Assembly: GCA_963728935.1 (NCBI GenBank)
Contig: CAVSMC010000001.1
Span: 3,100,001 to 3,164,000, forward strand
Reading direction: 5' to 3'
Source of the DNA: CAVSMC01 sp963728935
Lineage (GTDB): Bacteria > Pseudomonadota > Gammaproteobacteria > Burkholderiales > Casimicrobiaceae
DNA length: 64,000 bases
The position numbers and the translations under genes were made by a program. Shown piece by piece: positions 1-8,529 of the stretch. The notes under the pieces are model-generated. The model saw nothing but the letters and a program-made list of their open reading frames with translations. It was not told the origin of the DNA and made no database searches. The first letter of the stretch is position 1; every line of letters begins with the position of its first letter.

Positions 1-1
1 G

Positions 2-712
2 GCAAAGCAGGGCAATCCGCATTTCAGCCACTTCGGCCCGGAAGCGAACCTGCTGCCCGAGCTCGAGGCGCTGTTCACGAGCTACGGCACGCGCGGCGCC
101 GGCAAGGTGCGCCGCTACCTGCACGACGCCGAGGAAGCGGCACCTTTCAAGCAGGAGCCGGGCACTTTCACGCCCTGGACCGACCTGCCGCGCGAGACCG
201 ATCTGCTTTTCTACGAGGGTCTGCACGGCGCCGCCGTGACCGACAAGGTCGACGTCGCGCGCCACGTCGATCTGCTGATCGGCGTCGTCCCGATCATCAA
301 CCTCGAATGGATCCAGAAGCTGCACCGCGACAAGACGATGCGCGGCTATTCGCAGGAGGCGGTCGTCGACACGATTCTGCGCCGGATGCCCGACTACGTG
401 AATCACATCGTTCCGCAGTTCGCGCGCACGCACGTCAACTTCCAACGCGTGCCGGTCGTCGACACGTCGAACCCGTTCATCGCGCGCGACGTGCCGACCG
501 CCGACGAGAGCATCCTGATCGTGCGCTTCGCCAATTCGAAGGGCATCGATTTCCCGTACCTGCTGTCGATGCTGCACGACTCGTTCATGTCGCGGCCGAA
601 CACGATCGTTCTGCCCGGCGGCAAGATGAGTCTCGCGATGCAGCTCATTTTCACGCCGATGATCCTGCGGCTGATGGATCAGAAGCGGCGCGCTCACCGG
701 GAGGCGGCGTGA
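2..712 (+). CDS. prk: Phosphoribulokinase, 3' part
   Basis: Calvin-cycle enzyme that phosphorylates ribulose 5-phosphate to ribulose 1,5-bisphosphate with ATP. The frame is open from base 2 to a TGA at 710-712, so only the C-terminal 236 residues are present and the start lies outside the window. Family-typical stretches are visible: LLFYEGLHGAAV (the conserved E-G-LHG region), VDLLIGVVPIINLEWIQKLH and the tail region IVLPGGKMSLAMQLIF. These match the proteobacterial PrkB type. Transketolase follows after a 184-base gap that carries a palindromic repeat. Identification is firm; the missing N-terminus holds the P-loop. Confidence 0.93.
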   Translation, partial: AKQGNPHFSHFGPEANLLPELEALFTSYGTRGAGKVRRYLHDAEEAAPFKQEPGTFTPWTDLPRETDLLFYEGLHGAAVTDKVDVARHVDLLIGVVPIINLEWIQKLHRDKTMRGYSQEAVVDTILRRMPDYVNHIVPQFARTHVNFQRVPVVDTSNPFIARDVPTADESILIVRFANSKGIDFPYLLSMLHDSFMSRPNTIVLPGGKMSLAMQLIFTPMILRLMDQKRRAHREAA

Positions 713-802
713 GTGGCGAGATCGGCTCCGGGCGCGAAGTGCCGAGCCCGTACGAGCAGTCACGAATCGCCGCGGGGCGGTCGACACGCGCGCGACCAGC
801 GC

Positions 803-876
803 GTCATTCCCGCGAAGGCGGGAATCCAGTGACTTTTGTCGAACGACGCTGGTTCCCCGCCTGCGCGGGGACGACG
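803..876. repeat. Palindromic intergenic repeat, copy 1
   Basis: About 74 bases made of two short hairpins. The left arm is GTCATTCCCGCGAA-GGCGGGAATCC and the right arm is GGTTCCCCGCCTGCGCGGGGACGAC. Two related copies lie at 13969-14050 and 29155-29230. This copy ends 20 bases before the transketolase start codon. It resembles REP-type intergenic elements, and no coding function is visible. Confidence 0.8.
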
Positions 877-896
877 AGCGCACCGGAGAGCCCTAG

Positions 897-2957
897 ATGA
901 GCGCGAGAACCGAGGAGAATCCCATCGAGGTCGCGCCGGCGTTGCTCGCGAACGTGTTGCGCTTTCTCGCGGCCGACGCCGTCGAGCGCGCGAAGTCGGG
1001 ACATCCCGGCGCGCCGCTCGGCATGGCGGAGATCGCCGAAGCGCTGTGGCGCCGCCACTTGAGGCACAACCCGGCGAATCCGGCGTGGCCCGATCGCGAC
1101 CGCTTCGTGCTGTCGAACGGCCACGGCTCGATGCTGCTCTACGCGTTGCTGCATCTGAGCGGCTACGATCTTCCGATCGAAGAGCTCAAGCGCTTCCGTC
1201 AGCTTCATTCGCGCACGCCCGGGCATCCCGAGAGCGGCCTCACGCCCGGCGTAGAGACCACGACCGGACCGCTTGGGCAGGGCCTCGCCAACGCGGTCGG
1301 CATGGCGCTCGCCGAGAAGCTTCTCGCGCTGCATTTCAATCGGCCCGGATTCGACGTCGTCGATCATCGGACGTACGCGTTCGTCGGCGACGGCTGCCTG
1401 ATGGAAGGCGTGTCGCACGAGGCGTGCTCGCTCGCGGGCGCGCTCGGCCTCGGCAAGCTGGTCGTGCTCTACGACGACAACGGGATCTCGATCGACGGCC
1501 ACGTGAAGGGCTGGTTTCGCGACGACACGCCGAAACGATTCGAGGCGTACGGCTGGAACGTCATCGGCAATGTGGACGGCCATGATTCGACGGCGGTCGA
1601 CGCGGCGCTCGTCGACGCGCGCACGTCCGATGGCAAGCCGACGTTGATCGTCTGTCGCACGACGATCGGCAAGGGCGCGCCGACGAAAGCGGGCACGCAC
1701 GACGTCCACGGTGCGCCGCTCGGCGCGAAGGAGGCCGACGCGATGCGCGATGCGCTCGCGTGGCCGCATGCGCCGTTCGACATTCCGGCCGAAATCAAGG
1801 CGGCATGGGACGCGCGGCCGCGTGGCGCGCTGCTCGAGCAGCAATGGCGATCGACGTTCGACGGGTACGCTCGCGCGCATCCGGCGCTCGCAGCCGAGTT
1901 CGAGCGACGCATCGCCGGACGTCTGCCCGAGAGCTTCGCCACCTTTCGCGAGTCGCTGTACGCGAGCGCGCTCGCGGTGACGACCGCGAAGGCGACCCGC
2001 AAGGCGTCGCAGGACGCGCTGTCCGCGCTCGTCGACGGCGTGCCCGAGCTCCTCGGCGGCTCCGCCGACCTCACCGGCTCCAACCTGACCGCGGTGCCGG
2101 CGTCGATAGCGGTCAACGACAACGGATTCGGCAACTACGTTCATTTCGGCGTCCGCGAGTTCGGGATGGCGGCGGCGATGAACGGCGTCGCGCTGCACGG
2201 CGGCTTCATCCCGTATGGCGGCACGTTTCTCGTCTTTTCCGACTATGCGCGCAACGCGATCCGGATGAGCGCGCTGATGCGCCAGCGCGTGATCTACGTG
2301 CTCACGCACGACTCGATCGGCCTCGGCGAAGACGGCCCGACGCACCAGCCGATCGAGCACGCGTCGAGCCTGCGGATGATCCCCAGCGTCGACGTCTGGC
2401 GGCCGTGCGACGCGGCGGAGACTGCCGTCGCGTGGACTTCGGCGCTGGAGCGCGACGATGGCCCGAGCTGCCTCCTGCTGTCGCGCCAGAACCTGCGTCC
2501 GATCGAGCGCACTCACGCCGACATCGGGTCGATTCGCCGCGGCGGTTACGTGCTGCGCGAAGCGGACGGCGGCGTTCCCGTCGCCGCGCTGCTCGCGACC
2601 GGCTCCGAGGTCGAGATCGCGCTCGATGCGCAGCGGTTGCTCGCCGCCGAGGGTATCGCGATACGCGTCGTGTCGATGCCGTGCACCAGCGTATTCGACC
2701 GCCAGCCGCGCGCTTATCGCGATGCCGTGCTGCCGGCGAACCTGCGTTGCGCGTCGATCGAGGCGGGCGTCACGTCGTTCTGGCGCGCGTACGTCGGACG
2801 CGACGGCCTTGCGTTCGGCATCGATCGTTTCGGCGAGTCCGCGCCGGCGGGCGAGCTGTACGCGCACTTCGGGCTCGGCGCGAAGCCGGTCGCCACCGCG
2901 GTTCGCGATTGGCTATCGGCGCGCACGCAAGCCGTCCACGAAACCGTTTCAGCCTGA
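897..2957 (+). CDS. tkt: Transketolase
   Basis: Thiamine-diphosphate enzyme that moves two-carbon ketol units between sugar phosphates in the Calvin and pentose-phosphate cycles. The protein has 686 residues, normal for the family. The N-terminal GHPGAPLGMAEIAEALW is present. The diphosphate/metal motif runs from GDG at about residues 164-166 to the DDNGIS stretch near 193-198. The pyrimidine domain carries FGVREFGMAAAMNG and HDSIGLGEDGPTHQPIEH. The ATG at 897 has GGAGAG seven bases upstream. It lies between phosphoribulokinase and a CbbY-like phosphatase, so its main role here is probably carbon fixation (cbbT-type). Confidence 0.95.
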   Translation: MSARTEENPIEVAPALLANVLRFLAADAVERAKSGHPGAPLGMAEIAEALWRRHLRHNPANPAWPDRDRFVLSNGHGSMLLYALLHLSGYDLPIEELKRFRQLHSRTPGHPESGLTPGVETTTGPLGQGLANAVGMALAEKLLALHFNRPGFDVVDHRTYAFVGDGCLMEGVSHEACSLAGALGLGKLVVLYDDNGISIDGHVKGWFRDDTPKRFEAYGWNVIGNVDGHDSTAVDAALVDARTSDGKPTLIVCRTTIGKGAPTKAGTHDVHGAPLGAKEADAMRDALAWPHAPFDIPAEIKAAWDARPRGALLEQQWRSTFDGYARAHPALAAEFERRIAGRLPESFATFRESLYASALAVTTAKATRKASQDALSALVDGVPELLGGSADLTGSNLTAVPASIAVNDNGFGNYVHFGVREFGMAAAMNGVALHGGFIPYGGTFLVFSDYARNAIRMSALMRQRVIYVLTHDSIGLGEDGPTHQPIEHASSLRMIPSVDVWRPCDAAETAVAWTSALERDDGPSCLLLSRQNLRPIERTHADIGSIRRGGYVLREADGGVPVAALLATGSEVEIALDAQRLLAAEGIAIRVVSMPCTSVFDRQPRAYRDAVLPANLRCASIEAGVTSFWRAYVGRDGLAFGIDRFGESAPAGELYAHFGLGAKPVATAVRDWLSARTQAVHETVSA

Positions 2958-2969
2958 AGCGCAACGACG

Positions 2970-3755
2970 ATGGCACTGAAAGCACTGCTGTTCGATGTCG
3001 ACGGTACGCTTGCCGACACCGAGGAAACGCACCGCCAGGCGTTCAACTACGCGTTCGTCCGCTTCCGTTTGCCGTGGGAATGGACGAAACCCCTGTATCG
3101 CGAGCTTCTCGCGGTGTCGGGCGGGCACGAGCGCATCGCGCACTACATCGATACGCTGCCGGCGTCGGGCGGCGACAAGGCGAGGCTTCGTGCGCTCGTT
3201 CCGGCGATCCACGAGACGAAGACGCAGCTCTACACGGAGTTGATCGGCGACGGCCGCTGCCCATTGCGCCCCGGAATCGCCCGGCTGCTCGATGAGGCGC
3301 GCGACGCCGGTGTCCAGCTTGCGATCGCGTCGACCACGAGCGCGGTGAACGTCGACACGCTGCTCGCGCGCCATCTTGGCGACGCCGGTCGCTACCGCTT
3401 CGCAGCGATTGCATCCGCCGAGCACGTGCAACGCAAGAAGCCGGCGCCCGATATCTATAGGCTGGTGCTCTCGATGCTCGGTCGATCGGCCGAGGAATGC
3501 GTCGCGTTCGAAGATTCGCGCAACGGATTGCGCGCGGCGAAGTCGGCGAAGCTCTTCACCGTGGTCACGCCGTCGCAATGGACGCAGGGCGACGACTTCG
3601 CCGACGCCGACATGGTACTTCCTCACCTGGGCGATGCCGATTATCGTTTGCCGCCGGATCAGGCGGAGCGGATCGGAAGTCCGTGGCTCGGTTTGCGCGA
3701 GCTTGCCGTGCGGCATTCGGCCGCGAATGATCGCGCGGTGTCAAGCGGAGCGTAG
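2970..3755 (+). CDS. cbbY: CbbY-type HAD phosphatase
   Basis: HAD-superfamily subfamily IA hydrolase of 261 residues. Motif I is LFDVDGTLADTE (nucleophile and acid/base aspartates, residues 9-13), motif II is around IASTTS, motif III is KKPAPDIY and motif IV is VAFEDSRNGLRAA. The closest known role is CbbY, which removes xylulose 1,5-bisphosphate, a misfire product that inhibits Rubisco. The gene sits 12 bases behind transketolase, which supports that role. A different sugar-phosphate substrate cannot be excluded from sequence alone. Confidence 0.87.
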   Translation: MALKALLFDVDGTLADTEETHRQAFNYAFVRFRLPWEWTKPLYRELLAVSGGHERIAHYIDTLPASGGDKARLRALVPAIHETKTQLYTELIGDGRCPLRPGIARLLDEARDAGVQLAIASTTSAVNVDTLLARHLGDAGRYRFAAIASAEHVQRKKPAPDIYRLVLSMLGRSAEECVAFEDSRNGLRAAKSAKLFTVVTPSQWTQGDDFADADMVLPHLGDADYRLPPDQAERIGSPWLGLRELAVRHSAANDRAVSSGA

Positions 3756-3904
3756 CGTTGCTCGTGCTGTCGTAGCGGCCTTCAGGCTACTGGTGCGCAA
3801 GCCCGTGTGACGTTCGTCGCATAGCTACTGCGTTGCATTGCGCGTGGTTGACGCCTGTCAACACGCGTATTCCCCATAGCGCGATGATGGCGACGGAGGA
3901 CGCC

Positions 3905-4579
3905 ATGGAGCTTCTTGCATTCGCGCGCGGGCCCGCGCTCGCAGTGGCAGTCACGGTTTTCATCGTCGGTATCGCGTGGCGGTTGTACGGCATCTATCGT
4001 CGGCCGCTCAAAGCCGACTTCTCCGAGCCGCGAAGCGGCGCGATGCGCGCACCCGCGCTGCGTGCGATCGCGTCGCGGATGTGGCACCACCGGACGTTCC
4101 GTAGGGCCACGATCGTCGGCACGCTGAACGCGTACGGCTATCACATCGGCCTTGCGATCGTCTTCTTCGGGTTCGTGCCGCACATCGCCTTCGTGCGAAG
4201 GCTTACCGGTCTCGCGTGGCCGGCGGTACCGGGCTGGCTGTTCGTGATCGGCGTCGCATTCGTGTTCGTCGGACTGTTCTACGCGCTGATGATTCGGCTC
4301 ACGTCACCCGTGCTGCGGCTGCTGTCCAATTTCGACGACTACGCGAGCTGGGCGGTCACGATGCTGCCGATGGTGACCGGCATGGCCGTGTTGAGCCTTT
4401 CGCTCGACTCGCCGTACCGGGCCGCGGCGGCGTATCCCGGGCCGGTCGCGATCCATCTGCTGAGCTTCGAGCTGCTGCTCGTCTGGCTGCCGTTCAGCAA
4501 GCTCGCGCACGCGTTCCTCGTCTTCCTCTCGCGCGGAACGACAGGCATTGCGTTCGCGCGCAAAGGAGCGGCGCTATGA
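3905..4579 (+). CDS. DsrM/NarI-like membrane cytochrome b subunit
   Basis: Integral membrane protein of 224 residues with about five predicted helices, for example near residues 5-24 (FARGPALAVAVTVFIVGIAW), around GYHIGLAIVFFGFV and around LLVWLPFSKLAHAF. Histidines within or beside the helices (YHIGL, IHLLSF, LAHAF) are plausible haem-b ligands. The layout fits the nitrate-reductase-gamma / DsrM family, which passes electrons between haems and quinone. The ATG at 3905 is preferred over an upstream in-frame ATG at 3833 because GGAGGA lies four bases before it. The stop overlaps the next gene by ATGA, so the two are probably translated together as a DsrMK-like complex. Confidence 0.8.
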   Translation: MELLAFARGPALAVAVTVFIVGIAWRLYGIYRRPLKADFSEPRSGAMRAPALRAIASRMWHHRTFRRATIVGTLNAYGYHIGLAIVFFGFVPHIAFVRRLTGLAWPAVPGWLFVIGVAFVFVGLFYALMIRLTSPVLRLLSNFDDYASWAVTMLPMVTGMAVLSLSLDSPYRAAAAYPGPVAIHLLSFELLLVWLPFSKLAHAFLVFLSRGTTGIAFARKGAAL

Positions 4580-5958
4580 ACGACGAGCTGCAACCGATCG
4601 ACGCCTGCGGGACACGGCTCACCGTCGAGGAGCCGGCGGTACGATACGACAAGCAGGGCGAGCGCTCGGACGACGAGCGGCTCAAGGCGGCCCTGGTCGG
4701 CTTCGCGAAGAATTACGGCCGCACCGCCGCGCTCTATCTCGAGTCGTGCATCCATTGCGGCAATTGCGCCGAGGCGTGCCACTTCTACGTCGAGACGCGG
4801 GATCCCAAGTACACGCCGATCTGGAAGCTCGAGCCGTTCAAGCAGGCCTACAAGCGCGACGCGAGCCCGTTTGCCTGGCTGTACCGCACGTTCAATCTCA
4901 AGCCGGCGGTGACCGTCGAACGGCTGCAGCAGTGGCAGGAGCTCGTCTACGACGCCTGCACGATGTGCGGCCGCTGCACGATGGTTTGTCCGATGGGCAT
5001 CGACATTGCGAGCCTCGTCGGGCTCGCGCGGCACGCGATGTTCGAGGCGGGATTGGTGCCGCACGAGCTGTGGGCGGTCGCCGAGCGCGCGGCGCGCGAA
5101 GGCAGCCCGCTCGGCGCGACACCCAAAGTGCTGAAGGATCGGATCGACTGGCTCGCCGACGACTACGACGTCGAGATGCACGTCGACAAGCCGAAGGCAG
5201 ACGTGCTCGTGACGTTCTCGTCGATCGAGATCATGAAGTATCCGGAATCGCTCGTGGCCACGGCCCGCGTGCTGAACCATGCCGGATACGCGTGGACGGT
5301 GTCGAGCGCGGGCTACGAAGCGACCAACTTCGGCATGCTCTCCGGCAACACCGAGTGGCAGCGCAAGATGACGATGAAGCTGATCGACGCCGCGATTGCT
5401 TGCGGCGCGAAGATCGTCGTGCTGCCCGAATGCGGTCACGCGTATACGGCGTTGCGTTGGCAAGGAGCCAATCTGCTCGGTCGGCCGCTGCCGTTTCGCG
5501 TATTGCACATCTCGGAGTTTCTCGCCGAGAACGTCGCCAACGGCCGGATCCGCGTGTCGAAGCTCGCGAAGTCGGTCACGTTCCACGATCCCTGTCAGGT
5601 GTCGCGGCGCGGCGGAGCGACGTCGGCGCCACGCGCCGTGCTCGGCGCGCTCGGCATGGATCTGCGCGAGACCGAGGACAGCGGCGCGCTCAACTTCTGC
5701 TGCGGCGGCGGCGGCGGCGTCATCGCCAATCGGCGCGCGGACGACATTCGTTACAAGGCGTTCGGCGTCAAGATGCGGCAGATGGACGCGACCGGCGCCG
5801 AGCTTAGACTGACGAGCTGCGCCAACTGCCGGCAGACGTTCGACGACGGCAGCGCGCATTTCCACTGGGACAAGCCGATGGGCAGCCTGCTCGAAGTCGT
5901 CGCCGAGCAGCTCGACGAGCGTGCGCCGCGCGCGCTCACCGCTGCGGCGGCGGATTGA
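4576..5958 (+). CDS. DsrK/HdrD-like (Fe-S)-binding protein
   Basis: Cytoplasmic iron-sulfur subunit of 460 residues. Two ferredoxin-type motifs lie at Cys58/61/64/68 (CIHCGNCAEAC) and Cys128/131/134/138 (CTMCGRCTMVC). Two cysteine-rich CCG-type segments follow: a reduced one at LPECGHAY, and a fuller one with HDPCQ, CCGGGGG and CANCRQTF. HdrD/DsrK proteins use such a site for disulfide or thiol redox chemistry coupled to a membrane cytochrome b. The ATG at 4576 follows AAGGAG and overlaps the upstream stop. It lies directly upstream of tusA, so it may link sHdr or sulfane-sulfur redox chemistry to quinone; that link is inference. Confidence 0.82.
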   Translation: MNDELQPIDACGTRLTVEEPAVRYDKQGERSDDERLKAALVGFAKNYGRTAALYLESCIHCGNCAEACHFYVETRDPKYTPIWKLEPFKQAYKRDASPFAWLYRTFNLKPAVTVERLQQWQELVYDACTMCGRCTMVCPMGIDIASLVGLARHAMFEAGLVPHELWAVAERAAREGSPLGATPKVLKDRIDWLADDYDVEMHVDKPKADVLVTFSSIEIMKYPESLVATARVLNHAGYAWTVSSAGYEATNFGMLSGNTEWQRKMTMKLIDAAIACGAKIVVLPECGHAYTALRWQGANLLGRPLPFRVLHISEFLAENVANGRIRVSKLAKSVTFHDPCQVSRRGGATSAPRAVLGALGMDLRETEDSGALNFCCGGGGGVIANRRADDIRYKAFGVKMRQMDATGAELRLTSCANCRQTFDDGSAHFHWDKPMGSLLEVVAEQLDERAPRALTAAAAD

Positions 5959-5972
5959 GGCGCTTGCATTTG

Positions 5973-5990
5973 TATTAGAGATTGCTAATA
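5973..5990. promoter_or_regulatory. Palindromic operator upstream of tusA
   Basis: The 18 bases TATTAGAGATTGCTAATA form a perfect inverted repeat with 6-base arms (TATTAG / CTAATA) and a 6-base spacer, in an otherwise GC-rich gap. The tusA start is 58 bases downstream. A near copy (15 of 18 identical) lies before dsrE3 at 12770-12787. Likely binding site of the ArsR-type repressor at 20013-20402. Confidence 0.72.
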
Positions 5991-6047
5991 TACGGCCGAC
6001 CAAGGGCGCCGGCGCGCCGGCCGTTCGACCAACCATCCGGGGAACTC

Positions 6048-6275
6048 ATGAACTTCGACAAGGAACTCGACGCGCGCGGCCTCAACTGTCCGCTGCCGAT
6101 CCTCAAGGCCAAGAAAGCGCTCACCGACATGACGAGCGGGCAGGTGCTGCGCATCGTCGCGACCGATCCGGGCTCGGTGAAGGACTTCGAGGCATTCTCG
6201 AAACAGACCGGCAACGCGCTGCTGTCGCAGTCGGCGACGGCGAGCGAATACACGTTTTTCATGAAGAAGAAATGA
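6048..6275 (+). CDS. tusA: Sulfur carrier protein TusA
   Basis: Small cytoplasmic carrier of 75 residues that holds persulfide sulfur on one cysteine and hands it to partner proteins. The signature LDARGLNCPLPILKAKKAL places the active cysteine at residue 14. The ATG at 6048 is chosen because GGGGAA lies four to nine bases before it and the family start aligns there; an in-frame ATG at 5982 would put the operator inside the gene. It opens the sulfur-oxidation cluster, and TusA is the expected donor to DsrE3 and sHdr. Confidence 0.95.
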   Translation: MNFDKELDARGLNCPLPILKAKKALTDMTSGQVLRIVATDPGSVKDFEAFSKQTGNALLSQSATASEYTFFMKKK

Positions 6276-6322
6276 CGCGCCGCCCTCGATAGCGGCGCGC
6301 TCCAAACGCTTCGACCTCCACG

Positions 6323-7480
6323 ATGACCGCCGCTGCTGCGCAAGGCGCGGCGCGCCGCTGGCACGCGGCCGCGTTCGTCGGCCACGACATCTACCGGCAG
6401 GCCGCGTACGGCCGCCTGCATCCGTTGACGATCCCGAGAGTCGAATCGGTGATCGATCTTTGCCGTGCGCTCGACTGGTTCCTGCCCGGCGAGTACGTCC
6501 AAAGCTCGCGCGCGAGCGTCGACGACCTGCTCGCGTTCCATACCGCCGATTACATTGCCGCGCTGAGAGCCGCAAGCGACAGCGGCGCGATCGATGCTGC
6601 CGCTCGCAATCGTTATGGTATCGGCACGATGGAGAATCCGCTGTTTCCCGGGCTGTTCGAGCGCGCATCGACGGCGGTCGGCGGTTCGGTCCTCGCCGCC
6701 GAGCTCGCGCTCGACGGCCGGATCGCGTTCAACCCCGCCGGCGGGACGCATCACGGCCGGCGCGACCGCGCGAGCGGCTTCTGCTATTTCAACGATCCGG
6801 TGTTCGCCATCCTGCGCCTGCTGCGCGCGGGGCTCGGCTCGGTGCTCTACGTCGATCTCGACGCGCATCACGGCGACGGCGTGCAGGACGCGTTCGCCGG
6901 CGAGCCGCGGGTGCGCACGCTGTCGATTCACGAGGCGGGCCGCTGGCCGCACACGGGCGCGCTCGGCGACGACGACAACGATGGCCTCGCGCTCAACCTT
7001 CCGGTGCCGAAAGGATTCAACGATGCGGAGCTCGAGCTCGTCGTCGACGACGTCGTGCTTCGGCTTGCCGATCGCATTGCGCCCGAAGCCGTCGTGCTGA
7101 CCTGCGGTGCCGACGCGCTCGCCGGCGATCCGCTCGCCTCGATGGCACTGAGCAACGTCGCGCTGTGGAATGCGATCGACCGAATCGTCGCCGTCGCGCC
7201 GCGTGCCGTCGTTCTGGGCGGCGGCGGCTACAACCCATGGACGCTCACGCGCTACTGGACGGGAATCTGGGGTCGGTTGTCGCGACGCGAGATCCCCGAT
7301 CGTTTGCCCGAGCACGCGCGCGCGCTGCTGCGCAAGCTTCATTGCGACCTGATCGACGACGAGGACGTCGATCCGCGATGGATCGAAACGCTCGCCGACG
7401 CCCAATCGTGCTCGCCGATCCGCGACGAGGTGCGGGCGCTCGTGCGCCGTGCAAAGCCTCGCATCCGCGACTTCGCGTAG
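6323..7480 (+). CDS. Histone-deacetylase-family (AcuC-like) zinc deacylase
   Basis: Arginase/deacetylase-fold hydrolase of 385 residues. Zinc and catalytic motifs are present in order: GGTHHG (His pair), DLDAHHGDG (metal Asp and His), GADALAGDPL (metal Asp) and GGGGYN (transition-state Tyr). Bacterial members remove acyl groups from lysine or small amines. It lies between tusA and the lipoate-assembly genes, with 47 bases to tusA and 11 bases to lipS1. A role in removing acyl or lipoyl groups from LbpA is imaginable, but nothing in the sequence proves it. Confidence 0.85.
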   Translation: MTAAAAQGAARRWHAAAFVGHDIYRQAAYGRLHPLTIPRVESVIDLCRALDWFLPGEYVQSSRASVDDLLAFHTADYIAALRAASDSGAIDAAARNRYGIGTMENPLFPGLFERASTAVGGSVLAAELALDGRIAFNPAGGTHHGRRDRASGFCYFNDPVFAILRLLRAGLGSVLYVDLDAHHGDGVQDAFAGEPRVRTLSIHEAGRWPHTGALGDDDNDGLALNLPVPKGFNDAELELVVDDVVLRLADRIAPEAVVLTCGADALAGDPLASMALSNVALWNAIDRIVAVAPRAVVLGGGGYNPWTLTRYWTGIWGRLSRREIPDRLPEHARALLRKLHCDLIDDEDVDPRWIETLADAQSCSPIRDEVRALVRRAKPRIRDFA

Positions 7481-7491
7481 AAGGACGACCG

Positions 7492-8529
7492 ATGAGCTGG
7501 CTTGACAAGATCGCGGCGGTCGAGGAACTGGAGGATGCTCCGCTCGACGCGTCGCTCGTCGCCGATTGCGAGCGCGCGCAGGTGTCGGTCGTCGGACGCG
7601 AGATCCGGTTTTCGACGCCGACGTTCAAAGCGTATTCGAGCTGCGACGTCGAGGGCTGCGGCAAGAATGCATTCCCGGCGTTCTCCGTCACGGCGGGCGG
7701 CTGCGCGCTGATGTGCGACCACTGCCAGGCGAAGATCCTCGAGCCGATGATACCGGCGACCTCGCCCGAGATGCTCGAGCGCAAGGTGCGCGATCTGATC
7801 GCAGCGCAGGATTTGCGCGGCTTCTTGCTCTCCGGGGGGTCGACCAAGCGCAATGAGATCAAGTACGAGCGCTTCTATCCGGTGGTCGAGAAGCTCAAGC
7901 GCGACTTCCCGTATCTCAAGGTCGCCATTCACTCGGCGTTGCTCGACGAGCGCCGCGCGAAGCTGATGGAAGCCGCCGGCGTCGACACGGCGATGATGGA
8001 CGTGATCGGCTCCGACGACACCATTCGCGACGTCTACCATCTCGACCGGCCGGTCGAAGACTTCGAAGCGACGCTTGCCGCGCTGGCGTCGACGTCGATG
8101 CAGGTCGTCCCTCACATCGTCATCGGCCTGCACTACGGCCGCATCGTCGGCGAGCCGCGCGCGCTCGACATCGTGAGCCGCCATCGCGTTCAATCGCTCG
8201 TGCTCGTCGTCGTCATGCCGTTCTACGCAAAGAGCGGAACGTTCGAGACGCCGCGCAGCGAAGACGTCGGCCGGATCTTCGTCGAAGCGCGCGCCCGCAT
8301 CCCCGATCGCGAGGTGTTGCTGGGCTGCGCGCGCCCGCCTGGCATGCACCGCCGCGTGACCGACGCTTACGCCGTCGCGGCCGGTCTCGACGGCATCGCG
8401 TTCCCTGCCGAAGGTACGCTCGCCGTCGCGCACGCGCTCGGCCGCCCCGCCGTGCAGGAACACGCGTGCTGTTCGATCAAGACGGGACGCACGATCAAGA
8501 TCCATCCGCGGGCTGCCGTCGCCGCATGA
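7492..8529 (+). CDS. lipS1: Radical SAM lipoyl synthase subunit LipS1
   Basis: Radical SAM protein of 345 residues. The cluster motif C-x3-C-x2-C is at Cys71/75/78 (CALMCDHC), and an extra pair lies at Cys51 and Cys56. In the two-protein lipoyl synthase found with sHdr genes, LipS1 and LipS2 together insert the two sulfurs into octanoyl-protein. The assignment rests on this motif and on the fixed company here: lipT, lipS2 and sLpl(AB) follow directly. The ATG at 7492 follows an AAGGA-like site, and the stop overlaps the lipT start (ATGA). Confidence 0.88.
   Translation: MSWLDKIAAVEELEDAPLDASLVADCERAQVSVVGREIRFSTPTFKAYSSCDVEGCGKNAFPAFSVTAGGCALMCDHCQAKILEPMIPATSPEMLERKVRDLIAAQDLRGFLLSGGSTKRNEIKYERFYPVVEKLKRDFPYLKVAIHSALLDERRAKLMEAAGVDTAMMDVIGSDDTIRDVYHLDRPVEDFEATLAALASTSMQVVPHIVIGLHYGRIVGEPRALDIVSRHRVQSLVLVVVMPFYAKSGTFETPRSEDVGRIFVEARARIPDREVLLGCARPPGMHRRVTDAYAVAAGLDGIAFPAEGTLAVAHALGRPAVQEHACCSIKTGRTIKIHPRAAVAA

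Noticed and set aside
804..2867. Long open frame on the minus strand opposite transketolase
   Set aside because: It is antisense to a clear transketolase gene, Arg/Ala/Asp-rich, without motif or ribosome site. Such frames arise from the codon bias of GC-rich DNA.
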